Assembly: GCA_032622095.1 (NCBI GenBank)
Contig: CP136066.1
Span: forward strand, 130,417,917 to 130,481,916
Direction: 5' to 3'
From: Siphonodentalium dalli
Lineage: Eukaryota > Mollusca > Scaphopoda > Gadilida > Siphonodentaliidae
Length of the DNA: 64,000 nucleotides
In this document: positions 20,251 to 34,400 of the stretch, piece by piece
Position numbering within the stretch: the stretch's first letter is position 1
Layout: every line of letters begins with the position of its first letter
Program-made: the position numbers and the translations under genes
The notes under the pieces: generated by a model
What the model saw: the letters and a program-made list of their open reading frames with translations, nothing else
What the model was told of the DNA's origin: nothing
Databases searched by the model: none

Positions 20251-23200
20251 TTGATGGCATCCATGGGTGGGTGGCCCGCCCCAAATACCACCTAGAAACA
20301 CACCCACCCCCCACCCATCACCCCCGGGGGGTGCCACCCCGAGGGGGTGAAAATGGGGTATGGACCATTTTCGAGAACGGTAAGGATTTCGACCGATTTG
20401 ACGGCATGGGTTGGTGGCCCGCCCCAAATACCACTTAGAAACACCCCCACCCATCACCCCCGGGGGGTGCCACCCCGAGGGGGTGGAAATGGGGTATGGA
20501 CCATTTTCGAGAACGGTAAGGATTTCGACAGATTTGACGGCATGGGTGGGTGGCCCGCCCCAAATACCACCTAGAAACACACCACCCCCACACATCACCC
20601 CCGGGGGTGCCACCCCGAGGGGGTGAAAATGGGGTATGGACCATTTTCGAGAACGGTAAGGATTTCGACCGATTTGACGGCATGGGTGGGTGGCCCGCCC
20701 CAAATACCACCTAGAAACACCCCACCCCCCACCATCACCCCCGGGGGGTGCCACCCCGAGGGGGTGAAAATGGGGTATGGACCATTTTCGAGAACGGTAA
20801 GGATTTCGACCGATTTGACGGCATGGGTGGGTGGCCCGCCCAAATACCACATAGAAACACCCCCACCCCACCCATCACCCCCGGGGGTGCCACCCCGAGG
20901 GGTGAAAATGGGGTATGGACCATTTTCGAGAACGGTAAGGATTTCGACAGATTTGACGGACTGGGTGGGTGGCCCGCCCCAAATACCACATAGAAACACC
21001 CCCACCCTTCACCCCCGGGGGGGGTCCCACCCCGAGGGGGTGAAAATGGGGTATGGACCATTTTCGAGAACGGTAAGGATTTCGACCGATTTGACGGCAT
21101 GGGTGGGTGGCCCGCCCCAAATACCACCTAGAAACACCCCCCATCACCCCCGAGGGGTGCCACCCCGAGGGGGGTGAAAATGGGGTATGGACCATTTTCG
21201 AGAACGGTAAGGATTTCGACCGATTTGACGGCATCCATGGGTGGGTGGCCCGCCCCAAATACCACCTAGAAACACCCCCACCCCCCACCCATCACCCCCG
21301 GGGGGTGCCACCCCGAGGGGGTGAAAATGGGGTATGGACCATTTTCGAGAACGGTAAGGATTTCGACCGATTTGACGGCATGGGTGGGTGGCCCGCCCCA
21401 AATACCACCTAGAAACACCCCAACCCATCACCCCCCGGGGGGTGCCACCCCGAGGGGTGGAAATGGGGTATGGACCATTTTTCGAGAACGGTAAGGATTT
21501 CGACAGATTTGACGGCATGGGTGGGTGGCCCGCCCCAAATACCACCTAGAAACACCCCACACCCACCCATCACCCCCGGGGGTGCCACCCCGAGGGGGTG
21601 AAAATGGGGTATGGACCATTTTCGAGAACGGTAAGGATTTCGACCGATTTGACGGCATGGGTGGGTGGCCCGCCCCAAATACCACCTAGAAACACCCCAC
21701 CCCACCCATCACCCCCGGGGGGTGCCACCCCCGAGGGGGTGAAAATTGGGTATGGACCATTTTCGAGAACGGTAAGGATTTCGACCGATTTGACGGCATG
21801 GGTGGGTGGCCCGCCCCAAATACCACATAGAAACACCCCCACCCTTCACCCCCGGGGGATGCCACCCCGAGGGGTGAAAATGGGGTATGGACCATTTTCG
21901 AGAACGGTAAGGATTTCGACCGATTTGACGGCATGGGTGGGTGGCCCGCCCCAAATACCACCTAGAAACACCCCCATCACCCCCGGGGGGTGCCACCCCG
22001 AGGGGGTGAAAATGGGGTATGGACCATTTTCGAGAACGGTAAGGATTTCGACCGATTTGACGGCATCCATGGGTGGGTGGCCCGCCCCAAATACCACCTA
22101 GAAACACCCCCACCCCCACCCATCACCCCCGGGGGGTGCCACCCCGAGGGGGTGAAAATGGGGTATGGACCATTTTCGAGAACGGTAAGGATTTCGACCG
22201 ATTTGACGGCATGGGTGGGTGGCCCGCCCCAAATACCACCTAGAAACACCCCCACCCATCACCCCCGGGGGTGCCACCCCGAGGGGGTGGAAATGGGGTA
22301 TGGACCATTTTCGAGAACGGTAAGGATTTCGACAGATTTGACGGCATGGGTGGGTGGCCCGCCCCAAATACCACCTAGAAACACACCACCCCCACCCATC
22401 ACCCCCGGGGGTGCCACCCCGAGGGGGTGAAAATGGGGTATGGACCATTTTCGAGTACGGTAAGGATTTCGACCGATTTGACGGCATGGGTGGGTGGCCC
22501 GCCCCAAATACCACCTAGAAACACCCCACCCCCCACCCATCACCCCCGGGGGGTGCCACCCCGATGGGGTGAAAATGGGGTATGGGACCATTTTCGAGAA
22601 CGGTAAGGATTTCGACCGATTTGACGGCATGGGTGGGTGGCCCGCCCAAATACCACATAGAAACACCCCCCACCCCACCCATCACCCTCGGGGGTGCCAC
22701 CCCGAGGGGTGAAAATGGGGTATGGACCATTTTCGAGAACGGTAAGGATTTCGACCGATTTGACGGCATCCATGGGTGGGTGGCCCGCCCCAAATACCAC
22801 CTAGAAACACCCCCACCCCGCACCCATCACCCCCGGGGTGTGCCACCCCCGAGGGGGTGAAAATGGGGTATGGACCATTTTCGAGAACGGTAAGGATTTC
22901 GACCGATTTGACGGCATGGGTGGGTGGCCCCGCCCCAAATACCACCTAGAAACACCCCACCCCCACCCATCACCCCCGGGGGTGCCACCCCGAGGGGGTG
23001 AAAATGGGGTGTGGACCATTTTCGAGAACGGTAAGGATTTCGACCGATTTGACGACATGGGTGGGTGGCCCGCCCCCAAATACCACCTAGAAATACCCCC
23101 ACCCCCCACCCATCACCCCCGGGGGGTGCCACCCCGAGGGGGTGAAAATGGGATATGGACCATTTTCGAGAACGGTAAGGATTTCGACCAATTTGACGGC

Positions 23201-26200
23201 ATGGGTGGGTGGCCCGCCCAAATACCACATAGAAACACCCCCACCCCACCCATCACCCCCGGGGGGTGCCACCCCCGAGGGGGGTGGAAATGGGGTATGG
23301 ACCATTTTCGAGAACGGTAAGGATTTCGACAGATTTGACGGCATGGTGGGTGGCCCGCCCCAAATACCACCTAGAAACACACCACCCCCCACCCATCTCT
23401 CCCGGGGGTGCCACCCCGAGGGGGTGAAAATGGGGTATGGACCATTTTCGAGAACGGTAAGGATTTCGACCGATTTGACGGCATGGGGTGGGTGGCCCGC
23501 CCCAAATACCACCTAGAAACACCCCACCCCCCCACCCATCACCCCCGGGGGGTGCCACCCCGAGGGGTGAAAATGGGGTATGGACCATTTTCGAGAACGG
23601 TAAGGATTTCGACCGATTTGACGGCATGGGTGGGTGGCCCGCCCAAATACCACATAGAAACACCCCCACCCCACCCATCACCCTCGGGGGGTGACACACC
23701 GAGGGGTGAAAATGGGGTATGGACCATTTTCGAGAACGGTAAGGATTTCGACCGATTTGACGGCATGGGTGGGTGGCCCGCCCCAAATACCACATAGAAA
23801 CACCCCCCACCCTTCACCCCCGGGGGGTGCCACCCCCGAGGGGGTGAAAATGGGGTATGGACCATTTTCGAGAACGGTAAGGATTTCGACCGATTTGACG
23901 GCATGGGTGGGTGGCCCGCCCCAAATACCACCTAGAAACACCCCCATCACCCCCGGGGGGTGCCACCCCGAGGGGGTGAAAATGGGGTATGGACCATTTT
24001 CGAGAACGGTAAGGATTTCGACCGATTTGACGGCATCCATGGGTGGGTGGCCCGCCCCAAATACCACCTAGAAACACCCCCACCCCCCACCCATCACCCC
24101 CGGGGGGTGCCACCCCGAGGGGGTGAAAATGGGGTATGGACCATTTTCGAGAACGGTAAGGATTTCGACCGATTTGACGGCATGGGTGGGTGGCCCGCCC
24201 CAAATACCACCTAGAAACACCCCCACCCATCACCCCCGGGGGGTGCCACCCCGAGGGGGTGGAAATGGGGTATGGACCATTTTCGAGAACGGTAAGAATT
24301 TCGACAGATTTGACGGCATGGGTGGGTGGCCCGCCCCAAATACCACCTAGAAACACCCCACCCCACCCATCACCCCCGGGGGTGCCACCCCGAGGGGGTG
24401 AAAATGGGGTATGGACCATTTTCGAGAACGGTAAGGATTTCGACCGATTTGACGGCATGGGTGGGTGGCCCGCCCCAAATATCACATAGAAACACCCCCA
24501 CCCCCACCCCTTCACCCCGGGGGGTGCCACCCCCGAGGGGTGAAAATGGGGTATGGACCATTTTCGAGAACGGTAAGGATTTCGACCGATTTGACGGCAT
24601 GGGTGGGTGCCCGCCCCAAATACCACCTAGAAACACCCCCACCCCATCACCCCCGGGGGGTGCCACCCCGAGGGGGTGGAAATGGGGTATGGACCATTTT
24701 CGAGAACGGTAAGGATTTCGACCGATTTGACGGCATGGTTGGGTGGCCCGCCCCAAATACCACCTAGAAACACCCCACCCCATCACCCCCGGGGGGTGCC
24801 ACCCCCGAGGGGTGAAAATGGGGTATGGTCCATTTTCGAGAACGGTAAGGATTTCGACCGATTTGACGGCATGGGTGGGTGGCCCGCCCCAAATACCACA
24901 TAGAAACACCCCCACCCTTCACCCCCGGGGGGTGCCACCCCGAGGTGGTGAAAATGGGGTATGGACCATTTTCGAGAACGGTAAGGATTTCGACCGATTT
25001 GACGGCATGGGTGGGTGGCCCGCCCCAAATACCACATAGAAACACCCCATCATACCCGGGGGGTGCCACCCCGAGGGGGTGAACATGGGGTATGGACCAT
25101 TTTCGAGAACGGTAAGGATTTCGACCGATTTGACGGCATCCATGGGTGGGTGGCCCGCCCCCAAATACCACCTAGAAATACCCCCACCCCCCCACCCATC
25201 ACCCCCCGGGGGGTGCCACCCCGAGGGGGTGAAAATGGGGTATGGACCATTTTCGAGAACGGTAAGGATTTCGACCGATTTGACGGCATGGGTGGATGGC
25301 CCGCCCCCAAATACCACCTAGAAACACCCCCACCCCATCACCCCCGGGGGGGTGCCACCCGAGGGGTGAAAATGGGGTATGGACCATTTTCGAGAACGGT
25401 AAGGATTTCGACAGATTTGACGGCATGGGTGGGTGGCCCGCCCCAAATACCACCTAGAAAACACCCCACCCCACCCATCACCCCCGGGGGTGCCACCCCG
25501 AGGGGGGTGAAAATGGGGTATGGACCATTTTCGAGAACGGTAAGGATTTCGACCGATTTGACGGCATGGGTGGGTGGCCCGCCCCAAATACCACCTAGAA
25601 ACACCCCACCCCCCACCCATCACCCCCCGGGGGTGCCACCCAGAGGGGGTGAAAATTGGGTATGGACCATTTTCGAGAACGGTAAGGATTTCGACCGATT
25701 TGACGGCATGGATGGGTGGCCCGCCCAAATACCACATAGAAACACCCCCACCCCACCCATCACCCCCCGGGGGTGCCACCCCGAGGGGGTGAAAATGGGG
25801 TATGGACCATTTTCGAGAACGGTAAGGATTTCGACCGATTTGACGGCATGGGTGGGTGGCCCCGCCCCAAATACCACATAGAAACACCCCCACCCTTCAC
25901 CCCCGGGGGTGCCACCCCGAGGGGGTGAAAATGGGGTATGGACCATTTTCGAGAACGGTAAGGATTTCGACCGATTTGACGGCATGGGTGGGTGGCCCGC
26001 CCCAAATACCACATAGAAACACCCCCACCCCACCCTTCACTCCCGGGGGGTGCCACCCCGAGGGGGTGAAATGGGGTATAGACCATTTTCGATAACGGTA
26101 AGGATTTCGACAGATTTGACGGCATGGGTGGGTGGCCCGCCCCAAATACCACCTAGAAACTCCCCACCCCCACCCATCACCCCCCGGGGGGTGCCACCCC

Positions 26201-29200
26201 GAGGGGGTGAAAATGGGGTATGGACCATTTTCGAGAACGGTAAGGATTTCGACCGATTTGACGGCATGGGTGGGTGGCCCGCCCCAAATACCACCTAGAA
26301 ACACCCCACCCCCCACCCATCACCCCCCGGGGGTGCCACCCCGAGGGGGGTGAAAATGGGGTATGGACCATTTTCGAGAACGGTAAGGATTTCGACCGAT
26401 TTGACGGCATGGGTGGGTGGCCCGCCCAAATACCACATAGAAACACCCCCACCCCACCCATCACCCCCGGGGGGTGCCACCCCGAGGGGGTGAAAATGGG
26501 GGTATGGACCATTTTCGAGAACGGTAAGGATTTCGACCGATTTGACGGCATGGGTGGGTGGCCCGCCCCAAATACCACATAGAAACACCCCCACCCTTCA
26601 CCCCCGGGGGGTGCCACCCGAGGGGGGTGAAAATGGGGTATGGACCATTTTCGAGAACGGTAAGGATTTCGACCGATTTGACGGCATGGGTGGGTGGCCC
26701 GCCCCAAATACCACCTAGAAACACCCCCATCACCCCCGGGGGGTGCCACCCCGAGGGGGTGAAAATGGGGTATGGACCATTTTCGAGAACGGTAAGGATT
26801 TCGACCGATTTGACGGCATGGGTGGGTGGCCCGCCCCAAATACCACCTAGAAACACCCCACCCATCACCCCGGGGGGTGCCACCCCGAGGGGGTGAAAAT
26901 GGGGTATGGACCATTTTCGAGAACGGTAAGGATTTCGACCGATTTGACGGCATGGGTGGGTGGCCCGCCCAAATACCACATAGAAACACCCCCACCCCAC
27001 CATCACCCCCGGGGGTGCCACCCCCGAGGGGGTGAAAATGGGGTATGGACCAGTTTCGAGAACGGTAAGGATTTCGACCGATTGACGGCATGGGTGGGTG
27101 GCCCGCCCCCAAATACCACCTAGAAACACCCCCACCCCCGCCCTTCACCCCCGGGGGGGTGCCACCCCGAGGAGGTGAAAATGGGGTATGGACCATTTTC
27201 GAGAACGGTAAGAATTTCGACCGATTTGACGGCATGGGTGGGTGGCCCGCCCCAAATACCACCTAGAAACACCCCCCATCACCCCCGGGGGTGCCACCCG
27301 AGGGGTGTGAAAATGGGGTATGGACCATTTTCGAGAACGGTAAGGATTTCGACCGATTTGACGGCATCCATGGTGTGGGTGGCCCGCCCCCAAATACCAC
27401 ATAGAAACACCCCCACCCCCCACCCATCACCCCCGGGGGGTGCCACCCCGAGGGGGTGAAAATGGGGTATGGACCATTTTCGAGTACGGTAAGGATTTCG
27501 ACCGATTTGACGGCATGGGTGGGGTGGCCCGCCCCAAATACCACCTAGAAACACCCCCCACCCATCACCCCGGGGGGTGCCACCCCGAGGGGGTGGAAAT
27601 GGGGTATGGACCATTTTCGAGAACGGTAAGGATTTCGACAGATTTGACGGCATGGGTGGGTGGCCCCGCCCCAAATACCACCTAGAAACACACCACCCCC
27701 ACCCATCACCCCGGGGGGTGCCACCCCGAGGGGGTGAAAAATGGGGTATGGACCATTTTCGAGAACGGTAAGGATTTCGACCGATTTGACGGCATGGGTG
27801 GGTGGCCCGCCCAAATACCACATAGAAACACCCCCACCCTTCACCCCCGGGGGATGCCACCCCCGAGGGGGGTGAAAATGGGGTATGGACCATTTTCGAG
27901 AACGGTAAGGATTTCGACCGATTTGACGGCATGGGTGGGTGGCCCGCCAAATACCACATAGAAACACCCCCATCACCCCCGGGGGGTGTCACCCCCGAGG
28001 GGGTGAAAATGGGGTATGGGACCATTTTTCGAGAACGGGTAAGGATTTCGACCGATTTGACGGCATCCATGGGTGGGTGGCCCGCCCCAAATACCACCTA
28101 GAAACACCCCCACCCCCCACCCATCACCCCCGGGGGGGTGCCAACCCCGAGGGGGGTGAAAATGGGGTATGGACCATTTTCGAGAACGGTAAGGATTTCG
28201 ACCGATTTGACGGCATGGGTGGGTGGCCCGCCCAAATACCACCTAGAAACACCCCCACCCATCACCCCCGGGGGGTGCCACCCCCGAGGGGGGTGGAAAT
28301 GGGGTATGGACCATTTTCGAGAACGGTAAGGATTTCGACAGATTTGACGGCATGGGTGGGTGGCCCGTCCCAAATACCACCTAGAAACACCCACCCCCAC
28401 CCATCACCCCCTGGGGTGCCACCCCGAGGGGTGAAAATGGGGTATGGACCATTTTCGAGAACGGTAAGGATTTCGACCGATTTGACGGCATCCATGGGTG
28501 GGTGGCCCGCCCCAAATACCACATAGAAACACCCCCACCCCATCACCCCGGGGGGTGCCACCCCGAGGGGGTGAAAATGGGGTATGGACCATTTTCGAGT
28601 ACGGTAAGGATTTCGACCGATTTGACGGCATGGGTGGGTGGCCCGCCCCAAATACCACCTAGAAACACCCCACCCATCACCCCGGGGGGTGCCACCCCGA
28701 GGGGGTGTGAAATGGGGTATGGACCATTTTCGAGAACGGTAAGGATTTCGACAGATTTGACGGCATGGGTGGGTGGCCCGCCCCAAACACACCACCCCCA
28801 CCATCACCCCCCCGGGGGTGCCACCCCGAGGGGGTGAAAATGGGGTATGGACCATTTTCGAGAACGGTAAGGATTTCGACCGATTTGACGGCATGGGTGG
28901 GTGGCCCGCCCCAAATACCACCTAGAAACACCCCACCCCCCACCCCATCACCCCGGGGGTGCCACCCCCCGAGGGGGTGAAAATGGGGTATGGACCATTT
29001 TCGAGAACGGTAAGGATTTCGACCGATTTGACGGCATGGGTGGGTGGCCCGCCCCAAATACCACATAGAAACACCCCCCACCCCACCCATCACCCCCGGG
29101 GGGTGCCACCCCCGAGGGGGTGAAAATGGGGTATGGACCATTTTCGAGAACGGTAAGGATTTCGACCGATTTGACGGCATGGGTGGGTGGCCCGCCCCAA

Positions 29201-30950
29201 ATACCACATAGAAACACCCCACCCCTTCACCCCCCGGGGGGGTGCCACTCCGAGGGGGTGAAAATGGGGTGTGGACCATTTTCGAGAACGGTAAGGATTT
29301 CGACCGATTTGACGGCATGGGTGGGTGGCCGTCCCCAAATACCACCTAGAAACACCCCCATCACCCCCGGGGGTGCCACCCCGAGGGGGGTGAAAATGGG
29401 GTATGGACCATTTTCGAGAACGGTAAGGATTTCGACCGATTTGACGGCATGGGTTGGTGGCCCGCCCCAAATACCACCTAGAAACACCCCCACCCATCAC
29501 CCCCCGGGGGGTGCCACCCCGAGGGGGGTGGAAATGGGGTATGGACCATTTTCGAGAACGGTAAGGATTTCGACAGATTTGACGGCATGGGTGGGTGGCC
29601 CGCCCCAAATACCACCTAGAAACACACACCACCCCCACACCACCCCCGGGGGTGCCACCCCGAGGGGTGAAAATGGGGTATGGGACCATTTTCGAGAACG
29701 GTAAGGATTTCGACCGATTTGACGGCATGGGTGGGTGGCCCGCCCCAAATACCACATAGAAACACCCCCACCCCCCCACCCTTCACCCCCGGGGGGTGCC
29801 ACCCCGAGGGGGTGAAAATGGGGTATGGACCATTTTCGAGAACGGTAAGGATTTCGACCGATTTGACGGCATGGGTGGGTGGCCCGCCCCAAATACCACC
29901 TAGAAACACCCCCACCCCCCCACCATCACCCCCGGGGGGTGCCCACCCCGAGGGGGTGAAAATGGGGTATGGACCATTTTCGAGAACGGTAAGGATTTCG
30001 ACCGATTTGACGGCATGGTGGGTGGCCCCGCCCAAATACCACATAGAAACACCCCCACCCCACCCATCACCCCCGGGGGTGCCACCCCGAGGGGTGAAAA
30101 TGGGGTATGGACCATTTTCGGGAACGGTAAGGATTTCGACCGATTTGACGGCATGGGTGGGTGGCCCGCCCCCAAATACCACATAGAAACACCCCCACCC
30201 CCACCCTTCACCCCCGGGGGGGTGCCACCCCGAGGGGGTGAAAATGGGGTATGGACCATTTTCGAGAACGGTAAGGATTTCGACCGATTTGACGGCATGG
30301 GTGTGTGGCCCCGCCCCAAATACCACCTAGAAACACCCCCATCACCCCCGAGGGGTGCCACCCCGAGGGGGGTGAAAATGGGGTATGGACCATTTTCGAG
30401 CACGGTAAGGATTTCGACCGATTTGACGGCATCCATGGGTGGGTGGCCCGCCCCAAATACCACCTAGAAACACCCCCCCCCACCCCCACCCATCACCCCC
30501 CGGGGGGTGCCACCCCGAGGGGGTGAAAAATGGGGTATGGACCATTTTCGAGAACGGTAAGGATTTCGACCGATTTGACGGCATGGGTGGGTGGCCCGCC
30601 CCAAATACCACCTAGAAACACCCCCACCATCACCCCCGGGGGGTGCCACCCCCGAGGGGGTGGAAATGGGGTATGGGACCATTTTCGAGAACGGTAAGGA
30701 TTTCGACAGATTTGACGGCATGGGTGGGTGGCCCGCCCCAAATACCACATAGAAACACCCCCACCCCCACCCTTCACCCCCGGGGGGGGTGCCACCCCGA
30801 GGGGGTGAAAATGGGGTATGGACCATTTTCGAGAACGGTAAGGATTTCGACCGATTTGACGGCATGGGTGGTGGCCCGCCCCAAATACCACCTAGAAACA
30901 CCCCCATCACCCCCGAGGGGTGCCACCCCGAGGGGGTGAAAATGGGGTAT

Positions 30951-31050
30951 NNNNNNNNNNNNNNNNNNNNNNNNNNNNNNNNNNNNNNNNNNNNNNNNNN
31001 NNNNNNNNNNNNNNNNNNNNNNNNNNNNNNNNNNNNNNNNNNNNNNNNNN
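30951..31050. other. assembly gap of 100 N
   Basis: Exactly 100 N in the middle of the satellite. The round number suggests a gap of unknown size, so the true array length is not known from this sequence. Confidence 0.99.
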
Positions 31051-31339
31051 CGCCCCAAATACCACCTAGAAACACCCCCCACCCCCACCCATCACCCCCG
31101 GGGGGTGCCACCCCGAGGGGGTGAAAATGGGGTATGGACCATTTTCGAGAACGGTAAGGATTTCGACCGATTTGACGGCATGGGTGGGTGCCCGCCCCAA
31201 ATACCACCTAGAAACACCCCCACCCATCACCCCCGGGGGGTGCCACCCCGAGGGGGTGGAAATGGGGTATGGACCATTTTCGAGAACGGTAAGAATTTCG
31301 ACAGATTTGACGGCATGGGTGGGTGGCCCGCCCCAAATA

Positions 31340-31400
31340 CCACCTAGAAACACACCACCCCCACCCATCACCCCCGGATTTCGACCGATTTGACGGCATG
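31340..31400 (+). repeat. deleted monomer in array 1
   Basis: The C-rich tail acccccgg passes directly into atttcgaccgatttgacgg near 31377. About 70 bp of core are missing, the same kind of internal deletion as at 13472. Confidence 0.7.
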
Positions 31401-34400
31401 GTTGGGTGGCCCGCCCCAAATACCAACCTAGAAACACCCCACCCCCACCCCATCACCCCCGGTGGGTGCCACCCCGAGGGGTGAAAATGGGGTATGGTCC
31501 CATTTTCGAGAACGGTAAGGATTTCGACCGATTTGACGGCATGGGTGGTGGCCCGCCCAAATACCACATAGAAACAACCCCCACCCTTCACCCCCGGGGG
31601 TGCCACCCCGAGGGGGTGAAAATGGGGTATGGACCCATTTTCGAGAACGGTAAGGATTTCGACCGATTTGACGGCATGGGTGGGTGGCCCGCCCCAAATA
31701 CCACATAGAACCACCCCATCACACCCGGGGGGTGCCACCCCGAGGGGGTGAAAATGGGGTATGGACCATTTTCGAGAACGGTAAGGATTTCGACCGATTT
31801 GACGGCATGGGTGGATGGCCCGCCCCAAATACCACCTAGAAACACCCCACCCATCACCCCCGGGGGGGTGCCACCCGAGGGGTGGTAATGGGTATGGACC
31901 CATTTTCGAGAACGGTAAGGATTTCGACAGATTTTGACGGCATGGGTGGGTGGCCCGACCCAAATACCACCTAGAAACACCCCACCCCACCCATCACCCC
32001 CGGGAGTGCCACCCCGAGGGGGTGAAAATGGGGTATGGACCATTTTCGAGAACGGTAAGGATTTCGACCGATTTGACGGCATGGGTGGTGGCCCGCCCCA
32101 AATACCACCTAGAAACACCCCACCCCCCACCCATCACCCCCGGGGGGTGCCACCCAGAGGGGTGAAAATTGGGTATGGACCATTTTCGAGAACGGTAAGG
32201 ATTTCGACCGATTTGACGGCATGGATGGGTGGCCCGCCCAAATACCACATAGAAAACACCCCCACCCCACCATCACCCCCGGGGGTGCCACCCCGAGGGG
32301 GTTGAAAATGGGGTATGGACCATTTTCGAGAACGGTAAGAATTTCGACCGATTTGACGGCATGGGTGGGTGGCCCGCCCCAAATACCACATAGAAACACC
32401 CCCACCCTTCACCCCCGGGGGTGCCAACCCCGAGGGGGTGAAAATGGGGTATGGACCATTTTCGAGAACGGCAAGGATTTCGACCGATTTGACGGCATGG
32501 GTGGGGTGGCCCGCCCCAAATACCACATAGAAACACCCCCACCCCACACTTCACCCCCGGGGGGTGCCGCCCCGTGGGGGTGGAAATGGGGTATAGACCA
32601 TTTTCGATAACGGTAAGGATTTCGACAGATTTGACGGCATGGGTGGGTGGCCCGCCCCAAATACCACCTAGAAACACCCCACCCCCACCCATCACCCCGG
32701 GGGTGCCACCCCGAGGGGGGTGAAAATGGGGTATGGACCATTTTCGAGAACGGTAAGGATTTCGACCGATTTGACGGCATGGGTGGGTGGCCCGCCCCAA
32801 ATACCACCTAGAAACACCCCACCCCCCACCCATCACCCCCGGGGGGTGCCACTCCGAGGGGGTGAAAATGGGGTATGGACCATTTTCGAGAACGGTAAGG
32901 ATTTCGACCGATTTGACGGCATGGGTGGGTGGCCCGCCCCCAAATACCACCTAGAAACACCAACACCCCCCACCCATCACCCCGGGGGTGCCACCCCGAG
33001 GGGGTGAAAATGGGGTATGGACCATTTTCGAGAACGGTAAGGATTTCGACCGATTTGACGGCATGGGTGGGTGGCCCGCCCCAAATACCACCTAGAAACA
33101 CCCCCACCCATTCACCCCCGGGGGGTGCCACCCCGAGGGGGTGGAAATGGGGTATGGACCATTTTCGAGAACGGTAAGGATTTCGACAGATTTGACGGCA
33201 TGGGTGGATGGCCCGCCCCAAATACCACCTAGAAACACCCCACCCCCACCCATCACCCCCGGGGTGTCCACCCCGAGGGGGTGAAAATGGGGTATGGACC
33301 ATTTTCGAGAACGGTAAGGATTTCGACCGATTTGACGGCATGGGTGGGTGGCCCGCCCCAAATACCACCTAGAAACACCCCACCCCCCACCCATCACCCC
33401 CGGGGGGTGCCACACCCCGAGGGGGTGAAAATGGGGTATGGACCATTTTCGAGAACGGTAAGGATTTCGACCGATTTTGACGGCATGGGTGGGTGGCCCG
33501 CCCCAAATACCACATAGAAACACCCCCACCCCCACCCTTCACCCCCGGGGGGTGCCACCCCCGAGGGGGTGAAAATGGGGTATGGACCATTTTCGAGAAC
33601 GGTAAGGATTTCGACCGATTTGACGGCATGGGTGGGTGGCCCGCCCCAAATACCACCTAGAAACACCCCCATCATCCCCGGGGGGGTGCCACCCCCGAGG
33701 GGGTGAAAATGGGGTATGGACCATTTTCGAGAACGGTAAGGATTTCGACCGATTGACGGCATCCATGGGTGGGTGGCCCGCCCCAAATACCACATAGAAA
33801 CACCCCCCACCCCGCACCCATCACCCCCCGGGGTGTGCCACCCCGAGGGGGTGAAAATGGGGTATGGACCATTTTCGAGAACGGTAAGGATTTCGACCGA
33901 TTTGACGGCATGGGTGGGTGGCCCGCCCCAAATACCACCTATAAAACACCCCACCCCCACACCACCACCCACCCGGGGTGCCACCCCGAGGGGGTAAAAA
34001 TGGGGTGTGGACCATTTTCGAGACCGGTAAGGATTTCGACCGATTTGACGCATGGGTGGGGTGGCCCGCCCCAAATACCACGTAGAAACACCCCACCCCC
34101 CACCCATCACCCCGGTGGGTGCCACCCCGAGGGGGTGAAAATGGGGTAGGGACCTTTCGAGAACGGTAAGGATTTCGACCGATTTGACGGCATGGGTGGG
34201 TGGCCCGCCCAAATACCACATAGAAACACCCCCACCCCACCCATCACCCCCGGGGGGTGCCACCCCGAGGGGGTGGTAATGGGGTATGGACCATTTTCGA
34301 GAACGGTAAGGATTTCGACAGATTTGACGGCATGGGTGGGTGGCCCGCCCCAAATACCACCTAGAAACACACCACCCCCACCCATCACCCCCGGGGGTGC

